Both the position numbers and the translations under genes were made by a program. Positions 1 to 5,137 of a stretch of DNA of 8,232 nt are shown here, in pieces. Position 1 is the first letter of the stretch; the number at the start of each line of letters is the position of its first letter. The DNA comes from an uncultured Clostridia bacterium (GTDB lineage Bacteria > Bacillota > Clostridia > Oscillospirales > Ruminococcaceae), in the NCBI GenBank assembly GCA_937907305.1, contig CALERQ010000141.1:1-8232 (forward strand), in the 5' to 3' direction. A model generated the notes under the pieces. It made no database searches. It worked only from the letters and a program-made list of their open reading frames with translations, and was not told the DNA's origin.

Positions 1-183
1 GGAGGGGGTAGATACGCCTGTGGCTACCTTTGGAGCGCATCTGTGCGCAGTACGGACGATGTTTACATCATCCGTATCCAGCACAGCCAAGCGTCAAAGG
101 GGTTTGCAAAGGGGAAAGCTTGGTTCCCCTTTGTCCTGTTTTGCTTCCTTTTGCAGGAGCAAAAGGAAGTCCCCGCCGGATAG
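1..183 (+). CDS. Possible 3' end of an upstream gene (uncertain)
   Basis: Frame 1 is open from the left edge of the window for 60 codons and stops at TAG 181-183. The first ~30 codons read like protein, with a stretch GYLWSASVRSTDDVYIIRI. This loosely recalls the G-x-x-W-S-S-x-(x)n-A-Y pattern of bacterial surface or paralogous domains. The second half reads through two perfect hairpins and becomes Phe-, Leu- and Lys-rich, which looks like read-through of non-coding repeat DNA. I do not recognise the product. A 60-codon open frame can also arise by chance in DNA of this composition. No start is visible, so only the sequence to the left of the window could decide. Confidence 0.2.
   Translation, partial: GGGRYACGYLWSASVRSTDDVYIIRIQHSQASKGFAKGKAWFPFVLFCFLLQEQKEVPAG
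35..169. repeat. Cluster of consecutive hairpins upstream of uvrC
   Basis: Four inverted repeats follow one another. The first is GCGCA/TGCGC (35-39 with 44-48, loop TCTG). The second is 51-61 with 66-76 (10 of 11 pairs, loop TTTA). The third is CAAAGGGGAA/TTCCCCTTTG (107-116 with 124-133, 10 perfect pairs, 7-base loop). The fourth is CTTCCTTTTGC/GCAAAAGGAAG (144-154 with 159-169, 11 perfect pairs, loop AGGA). A second copy of CAAAGGGG lies at 95-102, and TACGCCT (13-19) can pair with AGGCGTA (182-188) to close the whole block. No canonical T-run follows the stems, so they are poor intrinsic terminators. The block could be a dispersed intergenic hairpin repeat (MITE- or REP-like), a structured 3' UTR, or a small RNA. 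The hairpins are read directly; the class of element is inference. Confidence 0.5.
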
Positions 184-219
184 GCGTAGTGATAATCTAA
201 AAAGGCTGGAGCGAAAACT

Positions 220-247
220 TTTACCTGGGGCACATTTATGGTATAAT
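220..247 (+). promoter_or_regulatory. Sigma-A promoter of uvrC (extended -10)
   Basis: The -10 box TATAAT at 242-247 matches consensus and is preceded by TGG (239-241), giving an extended -10 element. A weaker -35, TTTACC (220-225), sits 16 bases upstream. Transcription would start near 254, leaving a leader of about 20 bases that holds little more than the ribosome binding site (AGGAGG at 258-263, 9 bases before the uvrC ATG). No LexA-like dyad is visible here, so SOS control of uvrC is not supported by this sequence. Confidence 0.75.
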
Positions 248-272
248 AAAAACAGAGAGGAGGTGCCGCCGG

Positions 273-2126
273 ATGGATATGCAAAAGGTAGCTGAGCTGC
301 GCAAAAAGGCCAATACCCTGCCGATGGAACCGGGCGTTTACCTGATGCAGGACCGTCGCGGGGAGATCATTTATGTGGGCAAGGCCAAAAAGCTGAAAAA
401 CCGGGTGACTTCCTACTTCCGCGGGGTGGAGCGGCACCTGCCGAAGGTCTACCGTATGGTGGAAATGGTGCAGGATTTTGATTATATTGTGACCGACAGC
501 GAGTTTGAGGCGCTGGTGCTGGAATGCAGCCTTATCAAGCTGCACAGCCCCAAGTACAACATCCTGCTGAAGGATGATAAGGGCTACCACTATGTGTGCG
601 TTACCAAGGAAGAGTATCCCCGCATCCGGCTGGCGCTGCAGAAGGGAAACGACGACAATGAATACATCGGGCCGTTTATCTCTTCCATGGTGGTAAAGCA
701 GACGGTGGAGGAGGCCAACCGGGCCTTTTTGCTGCCTACCTGCCGCCGTAAATTCCCGGAGGATTTTGGCAAAGAGCGTCCCTGCCTGAATTATCACATC
801 CACCAGTGCATGGGGGTATGCAGCGGCAAGATCAGCCGGGAGGCGTACCATGAGGCGCTGGACGAGGCGCTGCAGTTTATCCGTACCGGCGGGATGCAAT
901 CGGTGGAAAAGCTGACCGAGCGGATGCAGGAGGCGGCCGAGGCGCTGGACTTTGAGCGGGCGGCCCGCTACCGCGACCGCATTTCCGCCATCCGGCGGAT
1001 TACCGAACAGCAGAAGGTCATAGAATTCCCGCACGAGAGCCTGGATGTGCTGGGCTGGGTGCAGGGAGAGGATAAGATCTATTGCTCGCTGCTGGTGCTG
1101 CGGGAGGGTCGCCTGCGGGATAAGAAGGACTTTTCCTTTGACTGCATGGGCGAGCCGGAGGAAGTGGTGACCGAATTCCTGCTGAGCTACTACATGCAGG
1201 CGGAAACCGCACCGGCTGAGGTATTCCTGGAGCGTGAGCTGCCCGACCGGCCGCTGCTGGAGCAGCTGCTGCGGGAGTACCGGGGGAAAAAGATTCAGTT
1301 TACGGTGCCGCAGCGGGGCGAAAGCCGCAAGCTGTGCCAGATGGCGCAGAACAATGCCGCGCAGGAGCTGGCCCGGGATACCAACCGCACCGGCAAGGAG
1401 ATAGCGGCCCTGACGGAGCTGGGACGGCTGCTGGGGCTGCAAAATCCGCCGGACCATATCGAGGCATTTGATATTTCCAATATTGGCGGGCAGACCATTG
1501 TGGGCGGGATGACGGTATTCCGCCGGGGAAGGCCCGAAAAACGGCTGTATAAGAAGTTTACGATAAAGGACCAGGCGGCGCCCGATGATTACGCCGCGAT
1601 GGAGCAGATGCTTACCCGGCGGCTGACCCACTACCGCGAGGCGGCCGAAACCGGAAAGAAAGATGGCTTTGAAATTCTGCCCGACCTGTGGCTGATCGAT
1701 GGCGGCGCGGGGCAGGTGGCGGTGGCCAAACGGGTGGCGGAGCAGTTCGGACTGGAGATCCCCATCTTTGGCATGGTGAAGGATGACCGGCACCGCACCC
1801 GGGCCATCCGCGCGGAAAATGAGGAGATCGCGATCCGTGCCAGCCAGTCGGTGTTCCGGCTGGTCACCAATATTCAGGATGAGACCCACCGGTATGCCAT
1901 CAGCTTTTCCCGCAAAAAGCACCAAAAGACCGGTTTTGCCTCCGCACTGACAGCGGTGCCGGGCATTGGGGAACAGCGCGCGGCGAAGCTTCTGAAGCAT
2001 TTTAAGAGTATGACTGCGATAAGAGCGGCCGATGTGGAGACCCTGGCAAAGGCCCCGGGCATGAGCCGGCCGGCGGCCGAGGCGCTGTATCGGCATTTGC
2101 ACGGAGAAGAAACGGCGGAAAACTGA
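273..2126 (+). CDS. uvrC: UvrABC system protein C (excinuclease subunit C)
   Basis: UvrC cuts the damaged DNA strand on both sides of a lesion in cytoplasmic nucleotide excision repair, after UvrA and UvrB locate the damage. The 617-residue length is normal for the family. The N-terminal GIY-YIG nuclease (about residues 15-97) shows GVY (21-23), YVG (34-36), Arg44, Glu84 and Asn96, which makes the 3' incision. Cys157, Cys171, Cys179 and Cys183 match the spacing (last three identical to E. coli) of the cysteines reported to hold an iron-sulfur cluster. A UVR motif that binds UvrB lies at about 211-246. The RNase H-like 5' nuclease carries Asp400, Asp476 and His539, nearly the E. coli numbering. 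The C-terminus (about 556-611) has tandem helix-hairpin-helix DNA-binding motifs. The ATG at 273 follows AGGAGG by 9 bases; Met3 at 279 is a possible alternative. No terminator follows, so transcription may continue into rsmD. Confidence 0.98.
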   Translation: MDMQKVAELRKKANTLPMEPGVYLMQDRRGEIIYVGKAKKLKNRVTSYFRGVERHLPKVYRMVEMVQDFDYIVTDSEFEALVLECSLIKLHSPKYNILLKDDKGYHYVCVTKEEYPRIRLALQKGNDDNEYIGPFISSMVVKQTVEEANRAFLLPTCRRKFPEDFGKERPCLNYHIHQCMGVCSGKISREAYHEALDEALQFIRTGGMQSVEKLTERMQEAAEALDFERAARYRDRISAIRRITEQQKVIEFPHESLDVLGWVQGEDKIYCSLLVLREGRLRDKKDFSFDCMGEPEEVVTEFLLSYYMQAETAPAEVFLERELPDRPLLEQLLREYRGKKIQFTVPQRGESRKLCQMAQNNAAQELARDTNRTGKEIAALTELGRLLGLQNPPDHIEAFDISNIGGQTIVGGMTVFRRGRPEKRLYKKFTIKDQAAPDDYAAMEQMLTRRLTHYREAAETGKKDGFEILPDLWLIDGGAGQVAVAKRVAEQFGLEIPIFGMVKDDRHRTRAIRAENEEIAIRASQSVFRLVTNIQDETHRYAISFSRKKHQKTGFASALTAVPGIGEQRAAKLLKHFKSMTAIRAADVETLAKAPGMSRPAAEALYRHLHGEETAEN

Positions 2127-2144
2127 CTTTTTCGACGGATGGGA

Positions 2145-2173
2145 TTGACAGCGGACGGGAAAAAATATACCAT
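2145..2173 (+). promoter_or_regulatory. Possible internal promoter before rsmD
   Basis: The 82-base gap between uvrC and rsmD holds a perfect -35, TTGACA (2145-2150). A 4-of-6 -10, TACCAT (2168-2173), lies 17 bases downstream in an A/T-rich stretch (2158-2180). Transcription would start near 2180, about 30 bases before the rsmD GTG. This would let rsmD and the following gene be expressed apart from uvrC. It is a sequence match only. Confidence 0.45.
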
Positions 2174-2208
2174 TAGTAAAAAGGGCTACTGCCCCAAGGA
2201 GAAAAACT

Positions 2209-2766
2209 GTGCGAGTAATAACCGGTACCGCCCGCGGGCGTAAACTGAATACCCTGGAGGGCCGCGATGTGCGCCCCACCACCGACCAGGTAAAAGAGGC
2301 CATGTTCAGCATCATCCAGTTTGAAGTGGAGGGTGCAGCTGTGCTGGATCTGTTTGCCGGCAGCGGACAGCTGGGGATAGAAGCGCTGAGCCGTGGCGCC
2401 CGGCTGGCGGTCTTTGTGGAGCAGAGCCGCAAGGCGCAGGAGATGGTGCGCCAGAACCTGCAGACCACCAAGCTGGCGGAGCACAGCCGGGTAACGGCCA
2501 TGGACGCGATTGCCTACCTGCAGGGCTGCCGCGATACCTTTGATATCGCGCTGCTGGACCCGCCTTACCACAGTGGTCTGCTGGAAAAGGCGCTGCCGCT
2601 GCTGGCGCCGAAGATGTCCCCCGGCGGGGTGATCCTGTGTGAATCGGCGCTGGATGAAGCGCTGCCGCCAAAGGTGGGGGCGTTCCAGATCAAAAAGGAA
2701 TACCGTTACGGGAAGATCAAGCTGACGGCTTATCGCATCCCGGAACAGAATGATACCGAAGAATGA
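2209..2766 (+). CDS. rsmD: 16S rRNA (guanine(966)-N(2))-methyltransferase RsmD
   Basis: RsmD transfers a methyl group from S-adenosylmethionine to N2 of G966 in 16S rRNA during assembly of the 30S subunit. The 185-residue protein begins in the family style (MRVITGTARGRK) and has RPTTDQVKEAMF at 22-33, which matches the conserved RPT-D-KE-F block. SAM motif I (VLDLFAGSGQLGIEALSRGA) spans 45-64, and the catalytic DPPY tetrad is Asp117-Tyr120. The start is GTG, chosen because AAGGAG (2196-2201) lies 7 bases upstream and the first residues align with the family; the next in-frame ATG would remove the N-terminal block. The next gene starts 15 bases after the stop. In many Clostridia coaD follows rsmD, but here it is absent. 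Confidence 0.96.
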   Translation: MRVITGTARGRKLNTLEGRDVRPTTDQVKEAMFSIIQFEVEGAAVLDLFAGSGQLGIEALSRGARLAVFVEQSRKAQEMVRQNLQTTKLAEHSRVTAMDAIAYLQGCRDTFDIALLDPPYHSGLLEKALPLLAPKMSPGGVILCESALDEALPPKVGAFQIKKEYRYGKIKLTAYRIPEQNDTEE

Positions 2767-2781
2767 ACGGGAGGGGAACGG

Positions 2782-3369
2782 ATGAATACCATTGAAAGTA
2801 TCCTGAATGATATTGATGAGCTGCTGGAGGATTCCTGGAGCCTGCCGCTTTCCGGCGGACGCTGTGTGGTAGATGCCGAAAAGGTGCGGGACCTCATCGA
2901 TTCTATCCGCATGAATATGCCCAATGAGATAAAGCAGGCGCGCGCCGTAGTGGCCGACCGCAATCAGATCCTCTCCCTGGCCAAGGGAGAGGCGGAAGCG
3001 CTAATCCGCAAGGCGGAGGAGCGGGCTAAGCAGCTGCTGGAGCAGGAGAGCATTGTGCGGCAGGCCAATGCCAAGGCCATGGCCCTGCTGAATGACGCCA
3101 GCACCCGCGCCCAACAGCTGGTGGAGGATGCCCAAAAGCAGGCCGAGCAGACAGTGAATGACGCCGAAGCCAAGGTGACGGCCATCCGTACCGAGGCCAG
3201 CACCCGCAGCCGGGAAATGAAGCAGGCCAGCTATGAATTTGCGGAGAATATTCTGCGCACCAGCCAGGAGGTAGTGGCCAAGAGCCTGGGGAACATCACC
3301 ACCACCCGGCAGGCCCTGGCCCAGGCTGCCAGCCAGGCGGGCCTGCGGGAAGAACCGCTGGAAAAGTAA
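2782..3369 (+). CDS. Coiled-coil protein of unknown function, V-ATPase subunit H / F0 subunit b-like
   Basis: This is a 195-residue soluble protein with no signal peptide or membrane segment. It resembles a conserved clostridial family, often auto-labelled ATPase or V-type ATPase subunit H, found near rsmD/coaD. The recognisable part is the N-terminus: a LPLSG...VVDAEKVRDLIDSIR stretch followed by NMPNEIKQAR (about 20-55). From about residue 55 to 160 it is a long Ala/Glu/Gln/Lys-rich helix. Four Ala residues (106, 117, 128, 139), each in an acidic or Asn context (NDA, EDA, NDA, TEA), recur exactly every 11 residues. Such hendecads typify right-handed coiled coils like ATP synthase b subunits. 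There are no ATPase genes beside it and no nucleotide-binding motif, so an ATPase role is not supported; a scaffold or DivIVA-like role is only a guess. GGGAGGGG (2769-2776) precedes the ATG, and a terminator follows, so it ends the uvrC-rsmD unit. Confidence 0.85.
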   Translation: MNTIESILNDIDELLEDSWSLPLSGGRCVVDAEKVRDLIDSIRMNMPNEIKQARAVVADRNQILSLAKGEAEALIRKAEERAKQLLEQESIVRQANAKAMALLNDASTRAQQLVEDAQKQAEQTVNDAEAKVTAIRTEASTRSREMKQASYEFAENILRTSQEVVAKSLGNITTTRQALAQAASQAGLREEPLEK

Positions 3370-3391
3370 GCCCGAAAAGAACAGAATACAC

Positions 3392-3426
3392 AACACCGTC
3401 CGGAGGAGATCCGGGCGGTGTTTTTT
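3392..3426 (+). terminator. Intrinsic terminator ending the uvrC-rsmD unit
   Basis: A 12-pair stem (3392-3403 with 3411-3422, one G-U pair) has a 7-base loop, AGGAGAT, and runs into TTTTTT (3421-3426). It begins 22 bases after the stop of the coiled-coil gene. The GC-rich stem plus the immediate T-run is a textbook Rho-independent terminator, and it separates this unit from the division cluster. Confidence 0.93.
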
Positions 3427-3595
3427 GCTGCAAAGAAGCGGAAAAACGGTACTTTGGGGTAGGGAAAAGCGTTCGACATTTTTAATCAAATTTTTACGCT
3501 GTTTATGGGCAGAATCACCAAGAAACTGGACATTATTAGGGAAAAGCAGCCACTGGGGGCCAAAATGGACAAAAACCGCGCGTGTACGCCCTGTG
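3427..3595. other. Non-coding spacer before the mra promoter
   Basis: This is the middle of a 361-base gene-free gap (3370-3730). It has an A/T-rich stretch at about 3471-3505 followed by a mixed-composition segment. The only + strand open frame through it begins in the terminator T-run and has no ribosome binding site, so I do not call a gene. I see no convincing promoter, RNA gene or repeat in this part; the signals of the gap lie on either side of it. Confidence 0.6.
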
Positions 3596-3609
3596 CGAAC
3601 AACAGTTTT
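3596..3609. promoter_or_regulatory. LexA-like dyad upstream of the mra promoter (tentative)
   Basis: CGAAC-AACA-GTTTT matches the GAAC-N4-GTTT core of Gram-positive SOS boxes and 11 of 14 positions of the B. subtilis consensus CGAACRNRYGTTYG. It lies 3 bases upstream of the -35 of the mraZ promoter, where a repressor could interfere with RNA polymerase. The two central mismatches and the final base make it an imperfect site. Confidence 0.3.
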
Positions 3610-3612
3610 GTG

Positions 3613-3641
3613 TTGCAATGCAGGCGTTTTCGCTTTATAAT
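3613..3641 (+). promoter_or_regulatory. Sigma-A promoter of the mraZ (dcw) operon
   Basis: TTGCAA (3613-3618) and a perfect TATAAT (3636-3641) are separated by the ideal 17 bases. Transcription should start near 3648, about 83 bases before the mraZ ATG and immediately before the GTGG repeats. It is the only strong promoter visible for the division and cell wall cluster in the window. Confidence 0.88.
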
Positions 3642-3650
3642 CAGCTTGTA

Positions 3651-3676
3651 AGTGGTGAAAAGTGGGTAGGAGTGGA
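3651..3676 (+). promoter_or_regulatory. MraZ operator: three 10-bp-spaced AGTGG boxes
   Basis: AGTGG occurs at 3651, 3661 and 3671, exactly one helical turn apart (contexts taAGTGGtga, aaAGTGGgta, ggAGTGGagt). MraZ proteins are known to bind direct TGG-type repeats with 10-base periodicity (TGGGN-N5 in E. coli, AAAGTG-type in mollicutes) near their own promoter. Here the boxes begin about 3 bases after the predicted start of transcription, consistent with autorepression of the operon. A small inverted repeat, GGGTAG/CTACCC (3664-3669 with 3681-3686), overlaps the last two boxes. Confidence 0.82.
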
Positions 3677-3730
3677 GTATCTACCCTGTTTTGCCATCAT
3701 ATCAAACCGGAAAGGGGGAAGCGATCCGAG

Positions 3731-4150
3731 ATGTTGATGGGGCAGTATGAGCACAGCATTGACCCGAAAAACCGGATCAATTTCCCCGCCAAGTTCCGGG
3801 AACAGCTGGGCGAGAATTTTATCCTGACCGTAGGGCTGGATGAGTGCATCGCGGTGTATTCCGCTGAGGAATGGGACAAGCTGGAGCAGAAGATCAATCA
3901 GCTGCCCATGAGCCGCGGACGCAGCGTGAAGCGGTACTTCTTCAGCAACGCGGTGACAGTAGAACCGGACAAGCAGGGACGCATCCTGCTGCCGCCCCAC
4001 CTGCGGGAATACGCCCACCTGGAGAAGGATGTTATTGTGACCGGCGCTTCCGACCACGCGGAAATTTGGGATGTGGAACGCTGGCAGAGCTACATTGGCC
4101 ACCTAACCAGCGAAAGCGTGGCCGAGGAGCTGGACTCCTTGGAATTCTAA
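3731..4150 (+). CDS. mraZ: Transcriptional regulator MraZ
   Basis: MraZ is an AbrB-fold DNA-binding protein that forms ring-shaped oligomers and represses the division and cell wall operon of which it is the first gene. The 139-residue product has the two hallmark DxxxR repeats: DPKNR at 11-15, followed by INFPAKFREQL, and DKQGR at 80-84, followed by ILLPPHLREY. The frame is open further upstream to a GTG at 3662. That start lies within the operator repeats, and the extra 23 residues match nothing in the family. The ATG at 3731 gives the canonical beginning (MLMGQYEHSIDPKNR) and follows AAAGGGGG (3711-3718) by 12 bases, a little long. The stop codon overlaps the rsmH Shine-Dalgarno, so translation is probably coupled. 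Confidence 0.97.
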   Translation: MLMGQYEHSIDPKNRINFPAKFREQLGENFILTVGLDECIAVYSAEEWDKLEQKINQLPMSRGRSVKRYFFSNAVTVEPDKQGRILLPPHLREYAHLEKDVIVTGASDHAEIWDVERWQSYIGHLTSESVAEELDSLEF

Positions 4151-4160
4151 GGAGGGGCCT

Positions 4161-5087
4161 ATGGAATTTTCGCATTATTCGGTGATGCTGCCCCAGTGCA
4201 TGGAAGGGCTGAATATCAAACCGGATGGCATTTATATTGATGGCACCGCCGGCGGTGCAGGACATTCCCGGGCCATTGCCGAGCGGCTGACCACCGGACA
4301 CTTGCTGAGCTTCGACCGTGACCCTGATGCCGTAGCGGAGGCAACGAAGCGATTGGCGCCCTACCCAGCCGCAGAGGTCATCCACAGCGAGTTTGCGCGC
4401 ATTCCTGAGGTGCTGGCCGAAAAGGGTATCGAGGGCGTAGACGGCATTCTGCTGGATCTGGGCGTGTCCTCCTACCAGCTGGATAACCCGGAACGGGGCT
4501 TTGCGTACAGTGTGGATGCCCCGCTGGATATGCGGATGAGCCGTGAAGGCATGACAGCCGCCGATATCTTAAATACCTACGATGTGGATGCCATGGCTCG
4601 CATCTTCCGGGAATTTGGCGAAGAACGCTTTGCCTACCCCATTGCCAAGCGAATTGCCGCGCAAAGGGAAAAAGAACCCTTTACCCATACCGGTCAGCTT
4701 GTCGATCTCATCTACGCGACGATACCGTCCGCCGCCCGCCGTGAGGGCGGACACCCCGCCAAACGGGTCTTCCAGGCGCTGCGTATTGCGGTGAACAGCG
4801 AGCTGGATCAGCTCTCCCAATGCCTGGATACCGCCTTTGACTGTCTGAACCCCGGCGGACGCTTCGTAATTCTGACCTTCCACTCGCTGGAGGACCGGAT
4901 GGTGAAGCAGAAATTCGCGGGATATTGCCAGGGCTGTACCTGCCCGCCGGAATTCCCGGTGTGTGTATGCGGCAAAAAACCGAGGGCCAAATTAATCAAT
5001 CGCAAACCCATCGAAGCGGATGCCGAGGAGCTGGCGCAGAACAGCCGCAGCAAATCCGCCAAGCTGAGAATACTGGAAAAACTGTAA
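4161..5087 (+). CDS. rsmH: 16S rRNA (cytosine(1402)-N(4))-methyltransferase RsmH
   Basis: RsmH (formerly MraW) methylates N4 of C1402 in the 16S rRNA decoding centre, using S-adenosylmethionine. The 308-residue protein shows the family start EFSHYSVMLPQ; SAM motif I, DGTAGGAGHS (27-36); acidic ribose-binding FDRDPDA (51-57); DLGVSSYQLDNPERGFAY; the HPAKRVFQALRIAVNSEL block; and GGRFVILTFHSLEDRMVK near the C-terminus. It then has a cysteine cluster, C256-x2-C259-x-C261-x6-C268-x-C270, of a type I associate with clostridial RsmH and which could bind a metal. Its Shine-Dalgarno AAGGAGG (4149-4155) overlaps the mraZ stop, 5 bases before the ATG. It is second in the dcw cluster, its conserved position. 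Confidence 0.98.
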   Translation: MEFSHYSVMLPQCMEGLNIKPDGIYIDGTAGGAGHSRAIAERLTTGHLLSFDRDPDAVAEATKRLAPYPAAEVIHSEFARIPEVLAEKGIEGVDGILLDLGVSSYQLDNPERGFAYSVDAPLDMRMSREGMTAADILNTYDVDAMARIFREFGEERFAYPIAKRIAAQREKEPFTHTGQLVDLIYATIPSAARREGGHPAKRVFQALRIAVNSELDQLSQCLDTAFDCLNPGGRFVILTFHSLEDRMVKQKFAGYCQGCTCPPEFPVCVCGKKPRAKLINRKPIEADAEELAQNSRSKSAKLRILEKL

Positions 5088-5115
5088 CACCGGCGCTGCC
5101 CCCCACACCGGTGTG
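5087..5115. repeat. Inverted repeat between rsmH and ftsL
   Basis: CACACCGGTGTG (5104-5115) is a perfect 12-base palindrome. Its right half can also pair with ACACCGG at 5087-5093 to form a 7-pair stem with a 14-base loop that starts at the rsmH stop codon. No T-run follows. The ftsL Shine-Dalgarno (5123-5129) begins 8 bases later, so a hairpin here could tune translation or protect the messenger end. A role is inference. Confidence 0.4.
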
Positions 5116-5137
5116 AAACGGAAAGGAGGGGCGGCAG

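Noticed and set aside
173..274. CCGCCGGAT direct repeat at 173-181 and 266-274 as an attachment site or element boundary
   Set aside because: Nine G/C-rich bases recur easily by chance. The second copy is simply the uvrC start region, and nothing mobile lies between the copies.
20..295. Short + strand open frame before uvrC
   Set aside because: It has no ribosome binding site, translates the hairpins and the uvrC promoter, and overlaps the uvrC start. The translation looks like read-through of repeat DNA.
63..2501. 812-codon open frame on the minus strand over uvrC and rsmD
   Set aside because: It is antisense to two certain genes, has no family signature or sensible composition, and reflects the rarity of some codons in the sense frame of GC-rich genes. 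It also runs through intergenic DNA and promoters.
3425..3640. Short + strand open frame in the gap before mraZ
   Set aside because: It begins in the terminator T-run and overlaps the mra promoter. It has no ribosome binding site and no recognisable protein sequence.
6..3686. GGGTAGATAC at 6-15 and its reverse complement at 3677-3686 as paired element ends
   Set aside because: A 10-base match somewhere in 8 kb is expected many times by chance, there is no target duplication, and the interval is filled by conserved housekeeping genes.
3662..3730. GTG at 3662 as the start of MraZ
   Set aside because: It lies inside the operator boxes and has no Shine-Dalgarno. It would add 23 residues unlike any MraZ, while the ATG at 3731 gives the canonical N-terminus.
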